From contig OZ059897.1 of the NCBI GenBank assembly GCA_964057225.1, positions 12,338,001 to 12,402,000 of the forward strand: a stretch of DNA of 64,000 bases. Reading direction: 5' to 3'. A program made the position numbers and the translations under genes. Positions 1 through 12,600 of the stretch are shown here, one piece after another. Under the pieces are notes generated by a model. It made no database searches, was not told the origin of the DNA, and saw nothing but the letters and a program-made list of their open reading frames with translations. Position 1 is the first letter of the stretch; each line of letters begins with the position of its first letter. This DNA is from Auanema rhodensis (Eukaryota; Nematoda; Chromadorea; Rhabditida; Rhabditidae).

Positions 1-652
1 GTGAATAGATGACTTCCTTACTCTGTCGTATAGTAGAATAGGATGTATAAAGATTTTTATTCAAAACGTTCTTTTCCCTTCAAAGCACATTCTCAATAGA
101 CTTGCTCTCAAGGTCCCTACACACAACACACGAAATGATCGTTTTCTATATACACACGTCTATATGCCGTAACATATTCTCACGCGTTTTGCCTTTCTCC
201 ATTTAAACGTTTTTTATCGAAGAATCATATCAAGTTTTTGAAAAACTAACGAGAAACAAACATGTTGTCAACTTGTTAACATGAATAGATCTTACTAGAC
301 ACCTTTTGAATTCCATTCTCTCTCTCTATATTTCAATACATTAGCTTTGCCTCCTCAATTTCTTCGTTTCCACCTCTTTGCTCCAATGTCTTTATATCTT
401 TATCTGATACTCTCTTGCTTCTTTTATCTTTAACTTCATTTCATCTTTCTTTCTCTGACTTTCTCATATCTTTCTACACTTTTTCTTTTTTTTTTCGTTT
501 TTCTCTCCTCAAGAGTAAAAGCATCAAAGCCACGCCCTTGCTCGCTGAAGGGAGAGGAAGGACTTGCTCGCTCCTATTTCGTCTTGCCTCCAGTTCTCCT
601 CTCGAGGTCTTATTGAAAAAAAACTTTTTTCGTCTGGTCTTCTTGTGCAATT

Positions 653-2269
653 ATGGCGGACACCCAACCGAATGCTACCAACAAATCAGCTAACCAGGTA
701 ATTCAACTTTGCTTTGAAAAGTTAAACATGAATGTTCTTTCTATACTAAAAGCATATCTGAACTTGTGGGAATTGATCGAAAACTTGAGTGAAAATGAGA
801 AGAAATGATTGAATTTTCGAAAAAAATTATGGGAACTTCATCTATTTTTCATCGTACTATACTAAGTTTCCTATTTGACCCTATTGGTATTGCTGTTCGG
901 AAATGAAAATACTAAGAAAATGTATGAATAGATTCCTAGCTTTTTGAATTTTTTTTTCTTTGTTATAAATCAAAAAATAAAAATAACGGAAATGTGAAAG
1001 TGTACAAATTAAAGCGAGTTCTATAACTGTTTTTTACTTATTTTTATGAAAAAAAATTCAAATAATAAGAAAATTAGAAAAGCCGGTTTTTATTTTTTTT
1101 TTTTTTTGAATAAAGAAACATCTTGATGTCTTATAGGTTATCATCTTCGTGACACCTAATGATAAAGTAGTTAAGTAGCAATTAAGCTTTTAAGAATAGA
1201 AAATTATCATTTTACTTTTATTCAATATGAAGTATAAAGATTAAAAATGATGTGCATATGCAACATTACTTCAATTTATATATGAAGCTTGAGTTGGAGC
1301 TTGAGTTACTTCAAACTTCTTGGTCACAAGCTACTTATATAATATTTCTCGTCCCCTTTCTATATTAACAAAAAAAAAGTTTTTTCTTACAATTATTCGA
1401 AACAAACTTCTGTTAAAAAAAAACTTTAACTTTAAACAACTTTAATACAGCAATAAAATATTTATAAACTTAAACTTAAAGAAAAAGAACTAAAAAAGAT
1501 GATAATATAAGACAAAAAGCTGAAAAAAACCAAATAACGAGGATTCGACTCATCTCAGCATGATATTATTTTTTTTTTGCGGAAAGCGAACAACAAAACA
1601 ACATTTAACCAATGTTTTGCCTATATTAGCTATTTGTCTAACTTAACTAGCCTGAAGGGGAATATAATTCCCAAAAGATTTTTTAGTATTTCTTCAATTT
1701 GTACTTTCCAATAAAAATATGTTAAGCATAACAAATGTCTGAAATATTTAAAAATGTGTTTGAAATCTAATACATTTAACGTATGTTACTCTATAAAAAT
1801 TCTTTTTTTCAATTCTTCTCATCTTCTTTTGTCTTCTTCTTTTTCAATTTATATTTCTACCTCTTTCTCATTTTTTCATTTCATTTTCTGCTAGTTTTCA
1901 TATGATATCACAGAAGCTATTCATGTAATTGAATATTCTGTATGGACTTTATTGAAAAAAAAAGCAAAATTAACTGAAGAAAGAACAGGAGTGAAAAATC
2001 TTTTCACTTTCATTCAGACAGAATTACGTATTATTTGAATATATTAATATTATTTTACAGGATATTGATATTGATTTGAATGATCCAGAAGTCAGCGCTG
2101 CAGCAAAAAAGATTCAATGTGCCTTCAGGTAGAAAAGTTTCTTTTTCGCTTTGTCTCGTCTTTTCAAAACTTTTTGTTATGCAACAAGTATCATATCTTT
2201 AGATTCAAGCAACGCACAGAGAAAAAACCTGAACCAAAGGTTGTAGCCGGAGCGGAAGCTACAGCTTAA
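653..2269 (+). CDS. PEP-19/PCP4-like small IQ-motif calmodulin-binding peptide, 59 aa
   Basis: Three exons: 653-697, 2061-2128 and 2203-2269, with GT-AG introns. The 59-residue product starts MADTQPNATN. Its core is an acidic segment (DIDIDLNDPEVSAAAKKI) running into an IQ motif (KKIQCAFRFKQR). This is the layout of PEP-19/PCP4: disordered head, acidic stretch, one IQ helix and a short basic tail. Family knowledge: these peptides bind apo-calmodulin and change its calcium kinetics, mainly in neurons; no enzymatic role is known. The first intron is long (about 1.36 kb) and AT-rich, so only 15 codons precede it. The ATG follows a pyrimidine-rich 5' region and is the first ATG in the frame that joins the exons. 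An AATAAA lies 122 bp after the stop. The IQ assignment is firm; orthology to vertebrate PCP4 is inference from the shared core. Confidence 0.85.
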
Positions 2270-2390
2270 TACCTAACAAGTCTTCATATATCGTCAATTT
2301 TGAATATTTTTAAGGAAGGTCAAATTAACTTTATAAATATATTAAAAAGCAAATAATATAAAACTGTCCTTTAAATGTTAAATAATCATC

Positions 2391-2396
2391 AATAAA
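2391..2396 (+). terminator. candidate poly(A) signal of the IQ peptide gene
   Basis: A canonical AATAAA lies 122 bp after the stop codon of the PEP-19-like gene. In such AT-rich DNA the hexamer is common by chance, so this is only a plausible 3' end. Confidence 0.35.
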
Positions 2397-3347
2397 TATT
2401 TTTTAAAATTTCTTATTTTAATATTATAATTATAATATTTATATGTAAAGAATATTATATAGATTCATATTCATTTCTGATAATAAACAGAAAAATCTAT
2501 ATACATACATACATAGATGAATATTAGTATATTTAATATATTTTCTTAAAGTTTTATTTTTTTTAAAAAATATATTGATTCCTGTATTTTTCTTTTTTAA
2601 CGAAAATATATTAAAATTTCTTAATGTTTCTTCTAGAAACAAAAAGTAATAGAGCAATTACTTTATAATGCCTAACAAACAAGTGAAAATAGAATAATTA
2701 CATAACAATGGAAGGCAAAAAATATAATTTTTACTATTCAAAGAACATTTGATATACTAAACAGAATTCTAGGAATATAAAGAAAACAACATAATTAGAT
2801 AAATTGGAAGAAATGTCACATTCAATCAGATTTTTATTTAGATATGAATGCTTAGTAAACTGGAGAAAAAAAAAAGTATGAACACTGACATATAGTATAT
2901 AATGAATAAATTTTCCATCTATTTTAACTAATTTAACATCTAGTTTTCTTGTTTTCTTTGGCTATATATGAGAGAAAAACTAAAACGACTTTTCTTCCTC
3001 AAAAGTACGATGTTTATGTATGGAATTTCTTTTAAGTAATATCACTCTACTTGGTAGATTGAAGTGTTGAATTCAAAGAATATGCTTTAAGTTGAATGAT
3101 GTCAGAAAAATGCTTTGCAGCATAAGAATTTGGCAAAAATTATCGAAAGTATTGCAGTATTAACTAATTCTCAAAAGACTATACATATATTTGTATAAAA
3201 TATTTATAATTTATTTGAATAAATTATTATTCATAAAGGTATGTTCAAATATATGTATGTATTTTTCAATATAATTTTTATTGAAAAAATTGTGATTAAT
3301 TTTGATAAAAAGAACCTTTACAATGTATATTTCTTTTATTATTTTAT

Positions 3348-3410
<63 letters not shown>

Positions 3411-4008
3411 ATATAAATATTATTTGTATTATAATATATATATATAAACATTTAAACTATAAATAATCTTCAAGTATTTAAATAAAAGAGATTATAATTT
3501 ACTTAATATTTATATTAATACTCCAAGTACGTACTTTTGAATGTGTTATAAATCTTTTGTAATTAAATATTTTAATATTTAAATTATTTGAAAACAAAAA
3601 AAAAGATTTTAAATGAAAAATTTATTCTAAAAAATACTGAAAAAGAAAATAATACATAAGGGAAAGAAAGTAGTGGGCATTAAGGTATATAACATTTAAA
3701 ATCTGAAATAGCAAATACTATATGTATATAATCATATATATATATATATATATATATGTTACATACATTTCTTATGTAAAAGAAAAAAAAAGCTAAAAAA
3801 GTAGAAGCAATCTAGTTTAGTTTAGTTTTTTTTTCCAACAAAGCTATGCTATGTAGATTTTGGATTAAATATTTTCATATACGTTATGTAACTTTTTCAA
3901 GATTTCAGAAGAGTAAAAGACCTTTTGCCATGAGCTTAAACTATTATTCTAATGAAATCATTTATATTTTTTGAATTTTTTTTTCTGATTATTGAAAATG
4001 GGAAGTTT
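2397..4008. other. intergenic, AT-rich, no gene seen
   Basis: This stretch lies between the convergent 3' ends of the IQ-peptide gene (+) and the galectin gene (-). It contains a long TA microsatellite at 3351-3407 and a shorter one near 3738-3757. No open frame has coding character or family similarity on either strand. Confidence 0.6.
3351..3407. repeat. (TA)n microsatellite
   Basis: About 57 bp of uninterrupted TA dinucleotides in the intergenic region. Tracts of this kind are highly mutable in length. Confidence 0.95.
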
Positions 4009-5859
4009 TTAGTGGATCTGGATTCCAGTGATCTCAACATCTCCTCCGATTTGGAGTCCATTCAACTCATGAGGCTCCAAGCGGTGAGCGAAAGAAGCGA
4101 AGCGCTCTCCATTGACCATAATCTGAAAAGAAGGAATATTAAAAACTCAACAATTGAATGTAATGATGAGATATGAATGAGATAACGGAGAGAAAGAGGT
4201 AATCACAAACCTGGAAAGCATATTCCTCGTTTTTGATTTCCAAGTCGAATCCGACAGCCTTTTCGAATGGAATCTTTCCTTCTCTCTCTTCATTTCCCCA
4301 TTCATTAGCAATGAGTGAGTTTCTGATAACAGCCTAAACAAGATTAAAGAATTAATTTTTTCAAAAGAAAACCAATCAATACCTTCTCATCAAAACGTGG
4401 ATTGAAGTGAAGGACAATATCTCCATTCTTCTTTAAAAGGTTCAAGTGGAAACGCTTTCCCTTCTTTTCTGGGATTCCGTAAACCATGAGAGATTTTCCT
4501 GGAGCCAAACCGTCTCCGGCAAGTCCGCTCTCGTATGGGACTGGCTATAAATCATATAAATTAAACTTTTATTAGTTTTTAAAATTTCTCTTACGTAGTA
4601 TTTTCCTCCCCAGTGGATGTGGTTGATGAGAACATCTCCATCAATAGAGAAGTGAGTGATGGATGAGAGGGGAACACGGTGCTCGTATTCCTTCAATTCT
4701 TTCTGAAATAAATAAAAAAATATTACTTAGTTAGAGTCTAGTACTAGCCTGGTCACAGAAGATTTGGAACTTGCTGTCATGAGCGCGAATTCTGATGTCG
4801 ATGTCATCTCCCTTCTTGAATGGGTTGCTCTTACGCTCTTCCTTTCCCCACTCTCCCTTGGCGAAAGTGTTGCAGACGATCTGAATAATAAGATTAGAAG
4901 AGTGAATATATCAGAATATGTGGTTACCTTTCCTTCATCGAAACGAACGCTGATATGAAGGGGAACATCGTTTCCAGAGAAATCAGCAGCGTTGTTATGA
5001 AGGTTGATGGTGAATCTGTAAGAAAGAAATTATCAATCGTCTTATTCCATTGAGTTGGTCCCTCTATGTTCTCTTTCTGGCAAATTCTAATAAGATACAT
5101 TTTCAGTGTGAGAGAGGAAACAGCGAAATTTCTGGTCGAACCCCCAGGTAAACATACATGAGAAATTCATTTATTTTTCCTATTTCTTCTTTCTCCAACT
5201 TCTGTTTTTTTCTCTTTTAGTCTCTTCCAATCCCTCGGATCACCTTTCTCTTCAATTGTTTTTGATTGAATTGATATTACGCGTTGTCGATATGGCTTGT
5301 TGATATTGTACGAAAACCACGAAACGATTTAACAACCAGTTTATCGCTTCCATACTATTTCACTCTTCATTTGTCTTCTTTCTCTCTCACAACCTTTTTA
5401 ACTTGATAAAAGAAAAGCGAAAAAACAGAAAGAGTATTTGTGAGAGAAAGAGAGAGCGAGAGAAAATTAAAAAGAGAAAAAACAGAAGAGAGAGAGAGAA
5501 AGAGAGAGAGAAAGATGACGAAGTGATCAAAAGTGAAAGAGAACGACAGAAGGTAAGCAATTTAACAGGTACACATTATTTTTCTTTCAACTCAAGGACA
5601 CGCATTTAAATTTGAAGAAAAATAAATATCTCTTCTTTAAATAATTTAAACAGCACTTGAGAAAAGTAGAAACAACAATAATTCAATTACTTTGACTCAT
5701 TTTTTGTTATTTGTTTCTGTTGAAATTCTTACCTAACGGAGTCCTCTCCAGTTTTTCCCTTGACGATGAGAGTCTGTCCAGGCTCAAAAGGCTCCGTCAG
5801 CTTGCTGCGGTATGGAACAGGCTGTAATATTCATATAAAACATATATATAATATATAAA

Positions 5860-5900
<41 letters not shown>

Positions 5901-6379
5901 TATTGGTAAAGAATAAAACACAATCTATGGACATCATGCAAAATCGAAAAGTTAAGATGAGTGAAGCCATAAATTGGAAAAAGATTTTGAGTCTTCAAAA
6001 GGAGATTAATACTTCTGAGTACTTTTTCAATACTTAATCCTGTTTTATAGATTTTAGATTATCCTCTATTATTACTTTTCATCTTATCATAATAATAATT
6101 GTGGCTGATCAAAATTATAAAATAGTAATCTAATGAAAAAAATAGTAATAATATCTAAATATTTGATAATGGTGTTCAATTACATTAGTTTCTAGTTTCC
6201 ATGGCAACAAATCTCATCTCTCACTACCATAAGCGATTCGTTTATCTGACTTTGTTAATACAAAAAAATTTTTATCTTTTTTTTGTTGATGTTGTTGATA
6301 TTGCTTGTTTAGCAATTAGTTTTTGTATTGAACAGGTGTGACAAAAAGCAAAACTTACGAAGTTGGTCTCGAAAGCCAT
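4009..6379 (-). CDS. lec-1: 32-kDa tandem-repeat galectin (LEC-1 type), 278 aa
   Basis: Eight exons on the minus strand: 6359-6379, 5733-5821, 4928-5015, 4749-4880, 4595-4702, 4383-4544, 4211-4333 and 4009-4122. They total 837 nt. The product has two galectin carbohydrate-recognition domains, about residues 10-140 and 148-278, and no signal peptide, as expected for a galectin. The C-terminal domain carries the full sugar-binding signature: H192, N194, R196 (HFNPRF), N205, W212, E215 and R217 (WGNEER). The N-terminal domain has H57, R61, N70, W77, E80 and R82 but Ser59 where the central Asn usually lies, suggesting different sugar preference. Length and sequence match C. elegans LEC-1 (about 279 aa), which binds beta-galactosides. 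The intron between 4703 and 4748 is normal, but the donor after 4749 reads GC instead of GT; the frame only continues with that choice. A splice acceptor sits 25 nt upstream of the ATG. Confidence 0.95.
5864..5899. repeat. (TA)n microsatellite in galectin intron 1
   Basis: A TA dinucleotide run inside the 537-bp first intron of the galectin gene. It lies just outside the exon 2 acceptor region. Confidence 0.9.
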
Positions 6380-6402
6380 TGTTGATTGAAAGGGTGGGAA
6401 CT

Positions 6403-6408
6403 ACCTAT
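6403..6408 (-). promoter_or_regulatory. candidate spliced-leader acceptor of the galectin gene
   Basis: On the minus strand a T-rich stretch ends in TTTTATAG at 6405, 25 nt before the ATG at 6379. No matching upstream donor is obvious nearby. A spliced-leader trans-splice site is the simplest reading; an unseen 5'UTR intron is the alternative. Confidence 0.5.
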
Positions 6409-6611
6409 AAAATAAATATATTAATATTAAAAGTAAATATAATATTATATAAATATAAAGAAAAATGTAAAATATAATAAAAATAAATATATAATTATTA
6501 AAACAAATATCAGATATCTTAAATATACTCTCAAGATCATCTTGTCATATTTTCCTCTTATATCTATGACTGATTTGTATTACTTCATTATCACTTAATT
6601 TCTTTCATCTA

Positions 6612-6692
<81 letters not shown>

Positions 6693-9600
6693 TCAATCAA
6701 TCTCTCGCTTAATTAACACATCGGAAACTACTAACTATTTTCTTTCATCTTCAGTTATTTTCCCTTAAACTCTTCCTCTCTCTCTCTTATGCTACATCAA
6801 TATCTCATTAAACGTTTTTGTTTCAACTAAAGAACTATCGAAGGTCAGTTATTTACCATCAGACTTATCACGTTAAAGATTAGTTTATGAACAAATCGGA
6901 TGTAAACTTGTCAAAAGACTGACGACGATTTCGAGTTGTCAACGACAAATGCGAACCGGTGAGACTGTGCGCCAGAACGACTGATGGGCGTGGTGCCATT
7001 GATGCCGTTGTCGTTTTTGAAATGTCGTCATCATCGATGCCAGTTAGTCATTTCTAGACTAAGACTACTTGTGTTATATTGATTTATATTGAGGAAGTTA
7101 AGTTGATAATAGTATAGAATTCGAATTAATGATTGTACTATGCTTGTATTTCATAACAAACAAACAAACAAAATAAAATCAAAACAGAAGAATGGAAAGA
7201 ACTTCAACTCTGACAGTAGTTGGGTTTTTAAAAAAAATAAAGCAATTTATGAATGAATAGGTTGCACCTTTAGCCTATAAAACACGAGAAGATAGAAAAC
7301 ATTAAGCTGAACAACTAAACGTTGGTGTGATGGCATTTAAATTGGTTTGAAAGAAGAAATAGTAGCAGATGGGTACAAGAGAACGATGATGACCTTCACG
7401 CTAGCTTTTGGCTGCCCTGGTAGCAAACGAAATTTCAAGAAGAGGATGAAGGAAAACCTGGCTGGAAAGAGAGAAAGATTGAAAGGAGGAAATGTCGGCT
7501 TCGATACATATAACTTGATCGTTTAACGCAAACTACGCTTTGAAAATATTTTTCATTGATTATTAAAAACGACAAAAGAAGAAATATCATGAGATTGCTT
7601 AAGAAACATATACATGCGTATACATATAGTGAGTTCAACTATGCAAACTTTCACAGCAAAGGAGTTTTCCGGAGAAATTTTCTATGAAAATGGCTACGTT
7701 TCCGGAATCAGAATGCAGGAAATCAAATGTCTCTTAAGACTAGTCAACACCATGGTGAGGAGGTTGGAAGGATAACGAGCCTGCTAGAGGAAATGAGAAC
7801 GAGGTGAAGAAGCAGAAACGAAAGTAATCGGTGCTCGAAAAAGCACCACCTCTCATGCAGCAGCAGCCGTCGAGACTGCAGAAGCAGCAAGTTGTTTCTG
7901 ATGGATGTAGCAATGATTCATACGAAAAGATAATCAAAGAAATTTGAAGCAAAGAAAAAGAAATAGTTCAGAAGAGAAAGTTTTTATTAACTGTCACATG
8001 ACTCTACTTCTGTCAGTCTTCTTTGCTCTAGTGAAAGTCTGATCAGAAACATCCAGAGAGCCGACAGACGAAAAGACAAACTTGATCAGCGTGCTGATGC
8101 TGGCAAATAAGTTGGTTCGATGAAATTTTCGGCAACGCAAAAAGTTGGTAAAAGAACTGAACCAGATTAACACGTTTGGGTAATATCTCTCATAGATGGA
8201 TGTAATTATGGCTATCTTGTAAAAAAAAAAAAAAAGGTTTTATACTCAGAAGAAAAAGTTTTTTATACTTCAGCAGCCTTTCTAAATTCTAAAATATCTA
8301 CTTGCTTTGTAAAAAAAAAGCTTTAAAGAATACTAACTGAAGAAATGAGAATTGAAATTAGAGAAGCAAAATTCATTAAATTTATTTGAAATGAAGAAAT
8401 AATGCAGAGAATTATCTATTTATCAGTGGAAAATAGGCAACATAAAACTACAACGCTAAAAAGGTCATACGTTTTGCCAAAATACCTGAAATTCCGATCA
8501 GTAAATGAACTAGATGAAATCTTTAATATAGAAAAATAGACAAATAATAAGAAATATTATTCTAAATTAATAAAATAATTGTATTATTTGTATATTTTGA
8601 ATAAACTTGTAGTAATGCTAAAATTACTTTTTTTTCCATTTGTTTTAATAGAATAAAACTTTTGTTTCGTAATGAAAACGAATTACTAACAAAATAGAAT
8701 GTGATTTGATTTTCTCAAAAGACAGTTTTGATGCCAATCGAATACATTTCCCCGACATTTGTCGGCAAAATGAAAAAAAAACTTCAAAAGATAGAATTAT
8801 TAAAGTGAGCAACGATGAAATTGGCAAAAAAAAGTATTGAGATTGTTTCAAAACGCAGCTGTTTTCTCAACTAAATGACCGAACATGACAAACGAGCCTT
8901 TTATAATGAAATCCTGTGTTGTAGGAAAAGTCATAAAAGCAAAATTGTAATCTGGGACTTGTTGGTACACCGTTGTATCATTACATTACAAGTGGTGTTG
9001 AGGAATGTTGAGGCAGTATTACTATACGTTTACTCTTTTGAAATCATTTCATCTTCTCTTTTGCTTTCTCTTTCTCTTTTTCTCTTAAAATATACCACTC
9101 TCTATCTTTCTTTGCCTCCCTCAATCTCTCATTCTCTCTTAAACTAGTTAGCATTTGCCATTTTTAACAACTTTCATGTTTTCTTTCACTGCTTCAATAT
9201 GTTCGTTCTAACACTCGTCTCTTTCAATTTACCTATTTCTATCAAAATCACCCCTCCCAAACTCCAACATGATACAAAAGTTGTATGCAAGTAAACATGG
9301 GACGATACGTCCTATGCAACTACTGACTGATCTCTCTTTCCTCTCTTACACCTGAATATTTCGCTTATTATTTCTCTCTCTCCTTCTCTCTCTCTCTCTC
9401 TACCTCTCTCTTACACACACACACCTTCTTATTCTCTTGTTCAATTATTTCTCTCAATTATTTACTTTTTATAGTTCATCATCATCATCATCATAATCAT
9501 CACCATTTCAAAGTGTTTATGATACAATTTGAACTATAACTAAACGCATAACTTGTACAATCAAACAGGTCGTTTAAACTTGTTGATATGCGCTTAAGAG

Positions 9601-12600
9601 GAACAAACAATACAATTCTGTGACCATTTAAGAAAACGCTCTCGATTTGCCATTTTGATTTGATTATACTATTCTCTCTTCAATTTCTACGCTTTATGTT
9701 TATGGATCAACAAACTGTTAGTAAAGATTATGAACAAAAAAAGCAGAGAGAGAGAGAGAGATAGATAGATAGAGAAAGAGGGAAAGACAGTTGTATTCAA
9801 ATAGAAAAAAAGCCGCTTGAAAGTCAAGAAGGCTTACACCGTTAAGCTGCAACTTCATATAATACTGGTAACAAATAGCTTTTCTGAGAATATGTGAGAA
9901 ATAAACAAGAGCCAATCAATTTCTAATATAGAAGTAAAGTTAAAAGAGTTCAATATTTCAACAATTGTAGAAATGGCTTAATGATAAATATGGAAATTGT
10001 GAATATATGATGTATGAACAAGATATTTCGAGTTTTCAGAGATAGATAAGGTGATAACAGATAGGAATGTTCAATCTCCTTATAATTAAGGAAAACAGGA
10101 GGAGAATATGACGCGCTAACAGATCATATATTCAGTCAGCCTGTTGTCTTCAATATTTCTCAAGTCATATTCATTTTATAGGATAACGAACCATAGCTCT
10201 CTTACAAATAGTTGTTCTCTCTTTTCTTTCTTCAAAATATTCTTTCAGTTTTATATCCTCCATTGGAAATACCTAATATCATTAAACCGGTCTTTTTCTG
10301 GCAAGAAATCTACAAACGATTGTCTTACCATGAAAGATTAATATTCTAGAATGTGGGTTTTAAGCACCTTCTTTTCATCCAAAATATTTGTTCATCTTTC
10401 ATCCAATTATTTTATCCAAATTTTTAAGAAATATACTATTCATAATATCAAATAAAATGAAATAACATATGGAATACTACGTTAATTATCTCTTTAAATC
10501 ACAAAAAAAATAAAGAAAAAAATTTAAAGCAAACATAAGATATACAACTTGCCCTTCAGCGATTGGCTGATCGCCAATGCAACAAGGTTTCAGATTTTAC
10601 AATGTTAGAACCGATGAGATTTGTGGTGTGGAGAGAGTGAGAGGATGCGGCCACAGAAAATGGAAGGAAAAAGGGAAAGGAAACCGATGAGGATAAGATA
10701 AAGAAGACAACAGAACGACGAGAAACTAACAAAATAGCCACAGCGGAAGGGAAGGGTGACTCGTTTATCTCAATTTCATGACAATCAGAGCAGATAGAGG
10801 ACGAAAAATCGGCACGCGAGCACAGAAAAAATTACGAAAAGCTGAATCCTTGTTTCAACAAACTAACACATCATTCGATTTAGGTTTTGGCTTGTAAAAA
10901 TCAAAAATAGCAGTGACAGATGGAGTGTTGAAATGTTTTAATTCAGCCACATGTCAAATTTCATAATGAAAAAGGTTTTTACGATAACTATAGTGGTGAT
11001 TTTCGATGAGTCAACATCAAAAACTTGAATAAGAATAAAAATATATTTGAAGAATATAATTGTATAAAAATAGAAAATTGTAGTTAAATGGAGAATGAAA
11101 CCAAAAAATATTTAATGCTCGATAGTCTGATTCAAAACTATGAATGCTAAACTAAGAAAATTGTGAGAAGCATAGTCGAAGAGTATTGGATTTCAAAGTC
11201 ATTAAAACGACAGTAAACTGTTTTTGAGGATAGCGAAATTAAAATTAAAAGAAATAAAGACAGATAAACCAATTGTTTAGATGTGAAAAACAAAAGTTTC
11301 AGACTTGTTAATAATGGGGAGCATTAGCATTAATTTGTAAAAAATCTTAAATGAAATATATAAAATAATTATCATAAGCTAATCATTTATTTTAATTTTT
11401 AATCAAAAAGAATAGAAAAAAGAAAAAAAGATGAAGAAGAGTTACAACTTAAAGTTTCAAGAAATTATATTCATTGTCGTAAAAAACCACTAAAGTTCTT
11501 TATTAGAATTAAATGAGAGAGAAAGCTTTTCTCTAAAACTTCATTCGGGTAAAGCAAAAACAAATGGCAGAGATTGAATAAAGGAAATGAAGACTTTTAG
11601 ATTTAGAACATAGTAGCAGTTGGTGTGCCTGCTGAGCTTCACCTCTTCTACTTTGTACGTGTATCCATTTCTCCTTCTTCCACCTACTCTCTGTTAAATC
11701 TATTGTCTTTGAGCTGTTGTGTATTACAGCTGGACACTTGTCTTTTCTGCCAATAAGCGAGTCAACTATGCCGATGAGACATTTATCCTTCTTCCAATCA
11801 CCATAAGGATTGGATTGCTAAACTTTTAGTAGGAAATAGAGAGAAAAGGACGAAACAGAAACATATTTCCCTACTCCTTTCCAAGATATCGGAGCAACGG
11901 AGAGAACAACGCATAAAAAAAGAAATCGAGAGGAAGATAGAAGCTAATCAGGTTTTCGAGTTACCACGTAGCTCACTTAGACTTCTAGATAGAAAGCTGT
12001 TGTAAAAGACTTGATGAAAAGAAAGCACTTCATATATGACGCACACAACAATATGGTATAATTCAAAAAATTTTGTAATAATAGCATATTTCACACAGCT
12101 TTAAAAAATTATTTGTTCAATATCACATTTATACTTTGATTTTAATAGTTAGCAATGGATGATCTATGATCAAAATACTTATGTTTCCTATTAAACGCCA
12201 ATGAGCAAAACAAAAAAAAGATTTCCAGATGAAAATTATGTCATGTCAGGCTACATTCCATCTTTTTTTCAGAAAGAGAGATACAGAGATCTCGTAGTTG
12301 AATGCATTAGTTAGCTAGAAGAAGTAGAGCAACGAATTTTTAAATTCTTTGACCAACAAATAGGCAGATGACGTGAAAATCCATTGCTAATTAAACTCTT
12401 TCTCAACATAGCTGAGACATTTTAACAGTCATAAATTAAATTAAGATGTAGGTTCTCTGCTGATGTCACATATATAATACTTATATTAAACTATTTCTTA
12501 TGCCCTAGGGTTACAATCTTACTAAAGTTCAAAAGAAGAAAATAGTGATTAGAATAAGTATTAAAGCAGGAAATGATTGATTAATCACAATGAATAAACA

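Noticed and set aside
1540-1570. Possible tRNA B box (GGATTCGACTC)
   Set aside because: No matching A box or acceptor stem upstream at the right distance.
5403-5609. Open frame on + encoding a Lys/Arg/Glu-only peptide
   Set aside because: It lies in the galectin intron 2 and comes from a GA-rich purine tract; low-complexity composition and no start or splice context.
7740-7952. 70-codon frame on - with many Cys, Phe and Ser
   Set aside because: No family similarity, no splice partners, codon pattern like the surrounding non-coding DN A.
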